Shown here: piece by piece, positions 8,488 to 14,441 of the stretch
Layout of the letters: each line of letters starts with the position of its first letter
Position numbering within the stretch: the stretch's first letter is position 1
NCBI RefSeq assembly: GCF_963929015.1
Contig: NZ_CAWVHE010000013.1
Location: 62,001 to 126,000, forward strand
DNA from: Merdimonas sp963929015
GTDB taxonomy: Bacteria; Bacillota; Clostridia; Lachnospirales; Lachnospiraceae
Length of the DNA: 64,000 bases
Reading direction: 5' to 3'
Notes under the pieces: generated by a model
What the model was told of the DNA's origin: nothing
The model's database searches: none
What the model saw: only the letters and a program-made list of their open reading frames with translations
Translations under genes and position numbers: made by a program

Positions 8488-8564
8488 CCATTCCGTTCCT
8501 ATCCGGGGTTTTCCACAGGGAAAATCCCGCCGGAATTATCTCTGATACGATAGGAATGGAATGG
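8488..8564. other. Candidate oriT upstream of the relaxase gene
   Basis: Inverted repeat CCATTCCGTTCCTATC (8488-8503) with GATAGGAATGGAATGG (8549-8564), 15 of 16 bases paired, lies 14-90 bp upstream of the mob start. The loop holds further short repeats (GGGGTTTTCC / GGAAAATCCC). MOBV relaxases act on hairpin-forming sites just upstream of their own gene. The repeat is seen; its function is inferred, and it could instead be a mob operator. Confidence 0.4.
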
Positions 8565-8635
8565 ATATAAATAAATCATTTTAATCTTTGTATTTCTATA
8601 TACCGTCTGGTTTTCGTACTTCTCAAGATTGATTT

Positions 8636-8654
8636 CCGTACTTCAAAGGTACGG
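8636..8654. repeat. Short hairpin between rep-like gene and mob
   Basis: CCGTAC (8636-8641), a 7-nt loop and GTACGG (8649-8654), followed on the plus strand by TTTT. It sits just past the stop of the minus-strand rep-like gene; on that strand it lacks a T-run, so a terminator role is uncertain. Confidence 0.4.
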
Positions 8655-8657
8655 TTT

Positions 8658-9053
8658 TCAGTCCTCCGGCGTACCAGAACGGGATTTCTTGAAGTCGGTG
8701 TTTGGAACCGCTTCATAGGATTTTGGGAAAATGCGGTTGGGTTTTCCACAGCCCTGCTTCTGGATCTCCACCAGTCCGGCGTATTGCAGTTCCCGCAGGG
8801 TGTTCACCGCTTTCTGCCGCCCACAGTGGAGCAGGTCAACCACCTCACAGATAGGGTAATACAGGAAAATCCGTCCGCAGTCATCCGCCCACCCATTCTT
8901 GCGGGATAACTCTGTCCGGCGCAGGATAAAGGCGTACAGAACCTTTGCCTCGTTGGACAGGGGCTTGAATGTGGGGGCTTCAAAGAGGAAATTCGGGAGC
9001 CGGGTGAAGCTGAACGCCTTTTCCGGCTGATGGATATAGATGGTATTTGTCAT
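8658..9053 (-). CDS. Replication initiator protein A N-terminal domain (short form)
   Basis: This 131-aa protein matches the N-terminal winged-helix part of RepA_N-type initiators: FTRLPNFLFEAPTFKPLSNEAKVLYAFILRRTELSRKN, then IFLYYPICEVVDLLHCGRQKAVNTLRELQYAGLVEIQKQG. Typical RepA_N initiators are at least twice this length, so only the DNA-binding half is present. It may regulate or assist replication after excision, or be a relic. It sits between the Cys-rich VLP gene and the relaxase, an arrangement I associate with Clostridia mobilizable elements. Confidence 0.7.
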   Translation of the reverse strand: MTNTIYIHQPEKAFSFTRLPNFLFEAPTFKPLSNEAKVLYAFILRRTELSRKNGWADDCGRIFLYYPICEVVDLLHCGRQKAVNTLRELQYAGLVEIQKQGCGKPNRIFPKSYEAVPNTDFKKSRSGTPED

Positions 9054-9164
9054 AGTGCGTTTTGTGGACGGTTAGAAGCCCGTTTTCCGGGGCGGGCGAT
9101 ACTTTATACCACCTGCCCCGGTTGGGGGCTTGCAAAGCCTGATAAATCAAGGCTTTTTTCGCTC

Positions 9165-9578
9165 CTAACTGTCCACAGCAGACCTCCTTTTCCGTTCACT
9201 TTCTGTTTTCTGCCGCCTGTGAACTCTGGCGGCACAGCCGGGGCAGTATTTTGCCCGGTTGGATTTAGGGACGAACACGCCGCCGCAGACCGCACAGCGT
9301 TTCAAGTCCTTATCCCGGAAAATCTCCGCTTCCAGCGTTCCGTCCAGCGGCAAGACCGCCCAGCGGAACCACTTACAGCAGATCGAGAAAGAAACCGTCT
9401 GCGGGCAGGTGCAGGTGTCCCCATCGTCAAGGACAATGCAGTTGCCATCCTCACAGCAACTGCACTCCCGGCGTATCAGGCTGGCCGCCTGTTTCCTCTG
9501 CGCCGGTGTCATGCGGTAAAGGGAACCGTCCGGCCTGCGTTCCAGCGGCGGCAAGTCTTTATAGGGGTTATCTCTCAT
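9165..9578 (-). CDS. Cysteine-rich VLP domain protein
   Basis: The 137-aa protein starts MRDNPYKDLPPLERRPDGSL and has several Cys pairs: CSCCEDGNC, CTCP, CCKWF, CAVCGGVF and CPGCAARVHRRQK. Its tail is strongly basic. It belongs to the 'cysteine-rich VLP' family of integrative elements, probably a small metal- and nucleic-acid-binding accessory of conjugation; its function is unknown. The start at 9578 follows GGAGGG. The open frame extends 33 codons upstream without a ribosome site. Confidence 0.75.
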   Translation of the reverse strand: MRDNPYKDLPPLERRPDGSLYRMTPAQRKQAASLIRRECSCCEDGNCIVLDDGDTCTCPQTVSFSICCKWFRWAVLPLDGTLEAEIFRDKDLKRCAVCGGVFVPKSNRAKYCPGCAARVHRRQKTESERKRRSAVDS

Positions 9579-10036
9579 GCGTTCCCTCCATTTTGCTTTC
9601 CGTTGCCGTTCTCCCCGAAAAGGTTTCCTGCCTCGTCGTCGCAAGCTGCGTATCGTTCGTTTCACCGCAAGCGGCAAAACTCACTCGCTCCGCTGCTCCT
9701 CCTCTCCCCACAAAGCCATACGGCTTTGCGGGGGCCCCGACAATAGCGGCGTGTTCCGGCGTTGGCACGCTCCCCATACTTCGGGACATTTTGTCCCGAA
9801 GTCCGGCTCCTTGCGGTGCTTCCCCAGCCGGGGTATTCCTTTTTGGACGGTCATTCTGTTTTCAAGGTGCTGTCCATCGATGAACTACCCTAAGTCTACA
9901 CCTAAATGACCATCCGTCCCGTATATCCGAAAGGTAGGAAATCAGCATAAAAAACAGGCTATTTCCACGCTCTCGGAATTGTGGTAAAATGATAAGTACA
10001 AAGAGACAAAGCTGGATTTAGTGAAAGAACGCAGAG
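9579..10036. other. GC-rich non-coding stretch inside the inner element
   Basis: No convincing gene is seen; open frames here are short and out of phase with any ribosome site. It contains a perfect 10-bp hairpin at 9779-9801 and a copy of GTTTTCAAGGT at 9858-9868, also present at 7478-7488 ahead of the TnpW-like gene. It ends in a short AT-rich stretch before the hydrolase gene, where a promoter is likely. Confidence 0.5.
9779..9801. repeat. Perfect hairpin with a related copy at 12657
   Basis: CTTCGGGACA, a TTT loop and TGTCCCGAAG form a 10-bp stem with no T-run. A close relative without the second arm intact (CTTCGGGACACTTTGTCC) lies at 12657-12674, so the same motif occurs near both sides of the cargo region. 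Confidence 0.6.
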
Positions 10037-11002
10037 ATGAGGAATACTATGAGAAAGAGAAAAAGAGTTATGAAAATATTTTTTACTGTGATTGTTGCAA
10101 TGCTTATATTGCTGCTTATTATATACATCAATCATCAAATCCATTTAAAAGGAGAAAATGAATTGCGGTTGCCGTTAGGAAAGATGGTTGAAGTTGATGG
10201 ACACAATATGAGCGTCTATATTGAAGGCACAGGTGATACAACGCTTGTTTTTATGTCGGGTGGGGGGACTTGTTCTCCCATACTGGATTTCAAATCTCTC
10301 TATTCTCTTTTAAGTGATAAATATCAGATTGCCGTTGTAGAAAAATTTGGATATGGTTTCAGTGATGTTGTCGATAAAAACAGAGATATTGATTCCATAC
10401 TTGAAGATACAAGGGCAGCGCTTACATCAGCGGGATTAACCGCACCTTATATCCTATGCCCGCACTCTATGTCAGGGCTTGAAGCATTATATTGGGCGCA
10501 AAAATATCCTGATGAGGTGTCTGCAATTATTGGGCTTGATATGGCAGTTCCAGAGTATTATGGAAGCATGAACATAAATATTCCGCTTATGCGTATTGCA
10601 AGTTGGGCGGCAAACATAGGTGCCACTCGTTTTATTCCTGGGCTTTCGGACAGCGATGCCGTAAAGTACGGCACATTATCGGAGAAAGAAAAAGAAATCT
10701 ATAAAGCAGTTTTCTACAGTCGGACGGCAACTGTAACTATGATAAATGAAACTGAATGGGTGAAGGAAAACGCTGAAACAGTGCATAACATGGGAACCCC
10801 GCAGCTTCCAATGCTGTTATTTATTTCGGACGGTTCTGGCGGAACGGGATTCGATAAAGAAACATGGCGGGAAATCCCTATAGAATATATATCACAGATT
10901 GATGAAGGGGAATATATAGAATTAAACTGCCCGCATTATGTTCACGACTACGAATACAAAGCAATAAGTGAAAGTATCATTGAATTTCTATCGAAACATT
11001 AA
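10037..11002 (+). CDS. Membrane-anchored alpha/beta hydrolase (element cargo)
   Basis: The 321-aa protein has a basic N-terminus and one membrane anchor (IFFTVIVAMLILLLIIYI). An alpha/beta-hydrolase fold follows: oxyanion-type turn MSGGGT, nucleophile elbow CPHSMSG (Ser after His, replacing the usual GxSxG), acid region ISDGSGG and a late His (CPHYVHDY). It is likely an extracytoplasmic esterase or lipase-like enzyme; the substrate is unknown. It is AT-richer than the mobilization genes. An internal ATG at 10049 has a better GAGGA ribosome site and may be the true start. The repeat at 11001 begins in its stop codon. Confidence 0.75.
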   Translation: MRNTMRKRKRVMKIFFTVIVAMLILLLIIYINHQIHLKGENELRLPLGKMVEVDGHNMSVYIEGTGDTTLVFMSGGGTCSPILDFKSLYSLLSDKYQIAVVEKFGYGFSDVVDKNRDIDSILEDTRAALTSAGLTAPYILCPHSMSGLEALYWAQKYPDEVSAIIGLDMAVPEYYGSMNINIPLMRIASWAANIGATRFIPGLSDSDAVKYGTLSEKEKEIYKAVFYSRTATVTMINETEWVKENAETVHNMGTPQLPMLLFISDGSGGTGFDKETWREIPIEYISQIDEGEYIELNCPHYVHDYEYKAISESIIEFLSKH

Positions 11003-11018
11003 CTTCCCATTTATCGGG
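11001..11018 (+). repeat. Cargo-end repeat, copy 1
   Basis: AACTTCCCATTTATCGGG begins within the hydrolase stop codon. A near-identical sequence (AACTCCCAGTTTATCGGG, 12418-12435) follows the second cargo gene. They differ only by two one-base shifts. Confidence 0.6.
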
Positions 11019-11036
11019 CAGACAAGGAGGGAGAGC

Positions 11037-11837
11037 ATGGAACTATCCATACAAGAACGGCTGAAAGACCTGCGTGTGGAGCGTGGCTTGACGCTGGAGC
11101 AGCTTGCGGAGCAGACCCATCTCTCCAAGTCTGCTTTGGGCAGTTATGAGGGGGACAAGTTCAAAGACATCAGCCACTATGCCCTTATTGAGTTGGCGAA
11201 ATTCTATGAAGTGACCGTTGATTATCTGCTGGGCCGTTCTCAAACAAAAAATCACCCAAACGCCGATCTTGCAGACCTGCGTTTGAGTGACGCTATGATT
11301 GAACTATTGAAAAGCGGGTTGGTGGACAATTCTCTTTTATGTGAACTGGCGACCCACCCGGATTTTCCTCGGCTCATGGCCGACCTTGAAATCTATGTGA
11401 ACGGCGTAGCGGGAAAGCAGGTGCAGGGCGCAAACGCCATTGTGGACGCTGTGAGCGCAACGATTATGAAACAGCATAATCCCGGCTTGACCGACCCGCA
11501 GTTAAGGCAGCTTATCGCCGCCCACATTGACGACGACAGCTTTTGCCGCTATGTGATACAGCAGGACATAAACAAGATAGCCCTCGACCTGCGGGAAGCC
11601 CATAAGGACGATTTTTTCAGCGTCCCGGAGGACAATCCTCTGGAAGATTTCTTACAGACCGCCGAGGAAACCGCCAGCCCGGACAGCGACCCGGAACAGG
11701 CGGCTATGATGTTTATCTGCAAGCGGCTCAAACTGAATTACAAGAAGCTGTCCGAGGAAGAAAGGAAATGGCTGAAGCGGATTGCGCAGAAGTCAGATTT
11801 ACTGAAAAATCCAAAGCCGCAGCGGGGGAGAAAGTAA
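11037..11837 (+). CDS. XRE-family transcriptional regulator of the inner element
   Basis: A 266-aa protein with an N-terminal HTH_XRE domain (IQERLKDLRVERGLTLEQLAEQTHLSKSALGSYEG) and a dimer helix (ALIELAKFYEVTVDYLLGRS). A long acidic helical C-terminus without recognised domain follows. It is probably the element's own regulator controlling excision or transfer genes. ATG 11037 follows AAGGAGGGA; the open frame extends upstream into the hydrolase gene without support. Confidence 0.82.
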   Translation: MELSIQERLKDLRVERGLTLEQLAEQTHLSKSALGSYEGDKFKDISHYALIELAKFYEVTVDYLLGRSQTKNHPNADLADLRLSDAMIELLKSGLVDNSLLCELATHPDFPRLMADLEIYVNGVAGKQVQGANAIVDAVSATIMKQHNPGLTDPQLRQLIAAHIDDDSFCRYVIQQDINKIALDLREAHKDDFFSVPEDNPLEDFLQTAEETASPDSDPEQAAMMFICKRLKLNYKKLSEEERKWLKRIAQKSDLLKNPKPQRGRK

Positions 11838-11876
11838 GAGAGCGACAAATTTGAATTTGTGGAGGAAAAACGTGTT

Positions 11877-12404
11877 ATGAATTTAGAGGATTTAAGAATA
11901 GATTGTGCTATCAAGCAAAAGAGAGGTATTCATTTTATTTCAGCTTCTATTGTGATTTGGCTTTTGGTGATGATGGTACAATTCTTAGATTTACCGATTC
12001 TTACCAAGAATTTGCTAACATTTTGTTGTACCGCACCACTATTGCCTTTAGCATTTTTGATGTCCAAATTATTAAAGATCCAATTTCAGGACAAAAGCAA
12101 TCCACTGAATAATCTAGGTATATTATTTTCGATAAATCAAATCTTATATTTATTGATTGCAATGTGGATTTATCCAACAGTACCAGAAAAAATGCTAATG
12201 GTTATTGCTATGATTTTTGGGGCGCATTTGTTACCATATAGCTGGTTATATAAATCAAAAACTTACATGATTATGTCAGTTCTTATCCCTATAGCTTCAT
12301 TGATTGTTGGATGTAATTCTACACGTTTGATATTAGCGTTAATGATGCTTGTTTTTGAAATTATATTTACAGCATTGCTCATAATAGAAAATAGAAAAAT
12401 ATAA
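11877..12404 (+). CDS. DUF7010-like integral membrane protein (element cargo)
   Basis: The 175-aa, very AT-rich gene encodes a protein with five to six membrane helices and conserved stretches FMSKLLKIQF-like (LMSKLLKIQFQDKSNPLN), LYLLIAMWIYPTVPEKM and GAHLLPYSWLYKSKTYMI. It resembles the DUF7010 family; function is unknown. ATG 11877 is preceded by GGAGGA at 11861-11866, so it is preferred over GTG 11859. Its base composition is clearly unlike the rest of the element, suggesting separate acquisition. Confidence 0.6.
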   Translation: MNLEDLRIDCAIKQKRGIHFISASIVIWLLVMMVQFLDLPILTKNLLTFCCTAPLLPLAFLMSKLLKIQFQDKSNPLNNLGILFSINQILYLLIAMWIYPTVPEKMLMVIAMIFGAHLLPYSWLYKSKTYMIMSVLIPIASLIVGCNSTRLILALMMLVFEIIFTALLIIENRKI

Positions 12405-12417
12405 TGTCTTGCACAAC

Positions 12418-12435
12418 AACTCCCAGTTTATCGGG
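12418..12435 (+). repeat. Cargo-end repeat, copy 2
   Basis: AACTCCCAGTTTATCGGG lies 13 bp after the DUF7010-like stop and matches copy 1 at 11001-11018. Both copies abut the 3' end of a low-GC cargo gene. Confidence 0.6.
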
Positions 12436-13027
12436 GAAATAGCAAAGCCACAAAATGGCTTCCCGCCCATTTCAATTTTGAGGAAAAGAATGCTCCAAAA
12501 TGAAAGAGAGTGCGGCCAAGCACTTTGAGGGATTGGCCGCCTTGTCTGCTTGTTCAGCGGGACAGTGGGCAGCGGTCAAGGCCGGGTGTAAACCCGTTCA
12601 TTTCAGCCTTGACGGTTGCCCGCTGTCCTGCTGCTTTTCCGGGAGTGTGGCCACAACTTCGGGACACTTTGTCCACAAGTCGGAGCGTAGGACGAGGGAC
12701 GGGGGCTTTCATATACGCCCTGTCTGCTGATGAAAACAGACCTGCGCTTGCGGCTCCACGCCACACAAGCACAGCCTGTTTTCCTGCCGCTTCAAATGCC
12801 CTTGCCCTCCCCAGCGGCAACCTCATTTTCACGGCAACGCCGACAGAGCGTATAACACACTACACTTTGCTCCGCAAAGTCGTGTGCCAAATGGGGGCGT
12901 TGCCCCCTTTGGAAACCCCCACAAGAAAAGGCGGTACGCTACCCCTCCACGGGGCGCATACCGCCTTTTCTTGTTATCCAGCTCTCTGGCTGTATCGGTT
13001 GAGCAAAAGTCAGCGTGGGATTGGTGT
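12436..13027. other. Non-coding right arm of the inner element
   Basis: About 590 bp, GC-rich, with no gene I can support; short open frames such as 12500-12730 lack family features. It contains the motif copy at 12657-12674 and the strong hairpin at 12921-12974. It may act as an insulating or regulatory end. Confidence 0.5.
12921..12974. terminator. Long hairpin near the right end of the inner element
   Basis: ACAAGAAAAGGCGGTA (12921-12936) pairs perfectly with 12959-12974 around a 22-nt loop. The arms end in TTTTCTTGT on both strands, so it could terminate transcription entering or leaving the element. Confidence 0.6.
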
Positions 13028-13050
13028 GGTATCTTTATCTAAGTGATACC
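13028..13050 (-). repeat. Right terminal inverted repeat of the inner element
   Basis: Read on the minus strand it starts GGTATCACTTAGATAAAGAT at 13050, matching the left end at 5509. It also contains an internal GGTATC/GATACC palindrome. The next two bases outside (13051-13052) are the CC/GG target dinucleotide. Confidence 0.8.
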
Positions 13051-13160
13051 CCTTGCTCCCATTTAGAAACTGTTTGTCGCACAACGTTTAGTTTGACAGC
13101 AAGATCCTGTTGCGAAAGTCCTTTTGATTTTCTGATTGCTTTAATATTTTCGTTGAGCAT
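13051..13160 (-). pseudogene. XRE-family membrane regulator, N-terminal part
   Basis: It reads MLNENIKAIRKSKGLSQQDL, AVKLNVVRQTVSKWEQG, then runs into the inner element and stops after four foreign codons (VSLR). It is the DNA-binding half of the gene whose remainder is at 5107-5508. ATG 13160 follows AAAGGAG. The 40-residue product retains most of the HTH but lacks the membrane and dimer part, so it might still bind DNA weakly or be inert. Confidence 0.85.
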
Positions 13161-13195
13161 TAGGGCTAGACTCCTTTCTTGTTATCGTTACCATT

Positions 13196-13224
13196 ATTGT
13201 AGTCGGAATTGCCCGTTGCCACAA
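13196..13224 (-). promoter_or_regulatory. xre promoter with overlapping inverted repeat
   Basis: On the minus strand, TTGTGG (13224-13219), a 17-bp spacer and TACAAT (13201-13196) precede the regulator start at 13160. The inverted repeat CGTTGC / GCAACG (13214-13219 and 13225-13230) straddles the -35 box and is a candidate autoregulatory operator. Confidence 0.5.
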
Positions 13225-13265
13225 GCAACGCATCTTAACATCTTTAGAAAAACTGTATAAAATAG

Positions 13266-13294
13266 TTGTTTCAAAATTTATTGAACGATATAAT
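13266..13294 (+). promoter_or_regulatory. Promoter of the DUF3791/DUF3990 module
   Basis: TTGTTT (13266-13271), a 17-bp spacer and a perfect TATAAT (13289-13294) lie 78 bp upstream of the first module gene. It diverges from the xre promoter about 40 bp away. Confidence 0.6.
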
Positions 13295-13371
13295 GAGAAG
13301 TAATAATTGATGAAATATTAAAGAAGTATTGTGACTAATAAATAGAAAACCATTTGTGAAAGGGTTATTTT

Positions 13372-13590
13372 ATGTGTACCAAAAAGGAATTACAATTTAG
13401 TATTTTTCTTATTTATAATCTGGCGGAAAAATGGCAGAAAAAACCTACTGACGTTTATAAAATTTTAAATGAAACGCATATATTGGACGATTACATTTTT
13501 GTATGTTATGATACTCTGCATACGTTAGGAACAGAATATCTGGTTGAAGATATCACAGAGTATGCAAGAGAAAAAGGTGTTGCTGTATGA
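13372..13590 (+). CDS. DUF3791 protein, putative antitoxin of the module
   Basis: The 72-aa protein (ending LHTLGTEYLVEDITEYAREKGVAV) has the DUF3791 signature: an N-terminal helix, then KPTDVYKILNETHILDDYI and the LHT...EYLVEDI motif. DUF3791 genes are commonly found directly before DUF3990 genes. The stop overlaps the next start (13587), implying translational coupling, as in toxin-antitoxin pairs. A Gly/Ala-rich ribosome site is absent, but AAAGGG precedes the ATG. The antitoxin role is an inference. Confidence 0.7.
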   Translation: MCTKKELQFSIFLIYNLAEKWQKKPTDVYKILNETHILDDYIFVCYDTLHTLGTEYLVEDITEYAREKGVAV

Positions 13591-14078
13591 TTTTATTTCA
13601 TGGTACAACTGAAATTATAGAGAAACCAAATGTATCGTTCTCAAAAAATTATCTGGATTTTGGAAAGGGATTTTACTTAACGACTTATCAGAAACAGGCT
13701 GAAAAATGGGCGTTACGTAAAGCCTTGAGAAAACAGAAGTCTGCAATTGTAAATGCATACGAATTATCCGCTGATCTGGGAACGTATAAAGTATTACAGT
13801 TTAAACAGGAGAATGAAAAATGGCTGGACTTTGTATGTGCCTGCCGAAAAGGGGATAATATTTATAAGAACTATGATATCATAATAGGTGCTGTGGCAAA
13901 CGATGATGTTTTTAAAACGGTAGATATGTATTTCCGAGGAATATGGAGTAAAAAGAAAGCTTTAGAAGAGCTACGTTATTATAAAATGAATGATCAGATC
14001 TGCATTATTAATCAGAATGTTTTAGATGAAAAATTAGTTTTTCAGAAAGCGTATCAGGTGAGTCAAAATGCGAAGTAA
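13587..14078 (+). CDS. DUF3990 protein, putative ADP-ribosyltransferase toxin
   Basis: The 163-aa protein starts MILFHGTTEIIEKPN and continues with SKNYLDFGKGFYLTTYQKQAEKWA. The HGT, DFGKGFYLT and late QICIINQNVLDEKLVF motifs fit the His-Tyr-[Glu/Gln] arrangement of ADP-ribosyltransferase-like folds. DUF3990 is placed in that superfamily; the target is unknown. It overlaps its neighbours on both sides (4 bp with DUF3791, 11 bp with the third ORF), so all three are probably made together. The catalytic call is inferred from motifs. Confidence 0.7.
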   Translation: MILFHGTTEIIEKPNVSFSKNYLDFGKGFYLTTYQKQAEKWALRKALRKQKSAIVNAYELSADLGTYKVLQFKQENEKWLDFVCACRKGDNIYKNYDIIIGAVANDDVFKTVDMYFRGIWSKKKALEELRYYKMNDQICIINQNVLDEKLVFQKAYQVSQNAK

Positions 14079-14304
14079 GAAAGTTATCGACTATGTATAT
14101 AAACAAAATTTGGAAGAATCTATTATTGAATATTTATCAAAAGAAAAGAAATTGGAATTGAGGCAGGCAATGGATATTTATTATCAGAGCAGATTGGCAA
14201 AACAGATTGAACAGGGAACTTATGGGATAGAAAATATGGATTATAAATATCTTGCTCTGGATTTGATTGAGAATGAACCGGAGTTGTTTTTAAAATTGAA
14301 TTAA
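14068..14304 (+). CDS. Small protein, third gene of the DUF3990 module
   Basis: The 78-aa charged helical protein (MRSKKVIDYVYKQNLEESII ... YKYLALDLIENEPELFLKLN) has no family I can name. The start overlaps the DUF3990 gene end by 11 bp. No signal peptide or membrane segment is visible. It lies only 22 bp before attR. As the third member of a coupled operon it could be a second antitoxin or an accessory chaperone-like factor; this is speculative. Confidence 0.65.
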   Translation: MRSKKVIDYVYKQNLEESIIEYLSKEKKLELRQAMDIYYQSRLAKQIEQGTYGIENMDYKYLALDLIENEPELFLKLN

Positions 14305-14326
14305 TATCCGTACTTGGAGATGTTAT

Positions 14327-14347
14327 GGAGAACCGTATCATAAGTGA
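14327..14347 (+). other. attR of the rlmH island
   Basis: This 21-bp sequence matches attL at 17 of 21 positions and carries TATCATAA at 14336-14343. Read in the rlmH frame it encodes GEPYHK-stop with synonymous codons, i.e. a second rlmH 3' end. The silent differences suggest that the element brought half-sites from another host lineage. Confidence 0.85.
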
Positions 14348-14441
14348 AGCCCCGGGCAGGAACCCAGGCGGATCAGATCACAGATTTACAAACATACCAT
14401 ATGGCATACCATTTATAACACAAAGGAAAGGTGACGGAAAG

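Larger units (their letters stand above)
5509..13050. mobile_element. Integrative mobilizable element (serine recombinase + MOBV relaxase), 7542 bp
   Basis: The ends are GGTATCAC (5509) and GTGATACC (13050). A related sequence of about 21 bp extends inward from each end. The dinucleotide GG (CC on the plus strand) flanks both sides (5507-5508 and 13051-13052). The target was the xre gene after codon Gln36. Contents: large serine recombinase, TnpW-like protein, MOBV relaxase, short RepA-like protein, Cys-rich VLP protein, alpha/beta hydrolase, XRE regulator, DUF7010-like membrane protein and GC-rich non-coding ends. The recombinase stop lies only 30 bp from the left end, as in Tn4451-like elements. 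There is no type IV secretion machinery, so it would need a helper for transfer. Confidence 0.88.
5020..14347. mobile_element. SCC-like genomic island at the rlmH 3' end (composite, about 9.3 kb)
   Basis: The island is delimited by attL (5020-5040) and attR (14327-14347). Its outer layer, 5041-5508 plus 13051-14326, holds an XRE-membrane regulator gene (interrupted) on the minus strand and a divergent three-gene DUF3791/DUF3990 module on the plus strand. With the inner element removed it would be about 1.76 kb. No ccr-type or other recombinase belongs to this outer layer, so it is either mobilised in trans or a deletion derivative. It is AT-richer than the flanking chromosome. The attachment repeats are seen; mobility is inferred. 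Confidence 0.78.

Noticed and set aside
12500..12730. 76-aa open frame in the right arm of the inner element
   Set aside because: High-GC sequence with no family features and Cys-rich random-looking composition; overlapping frames of similar length exist on both strands.
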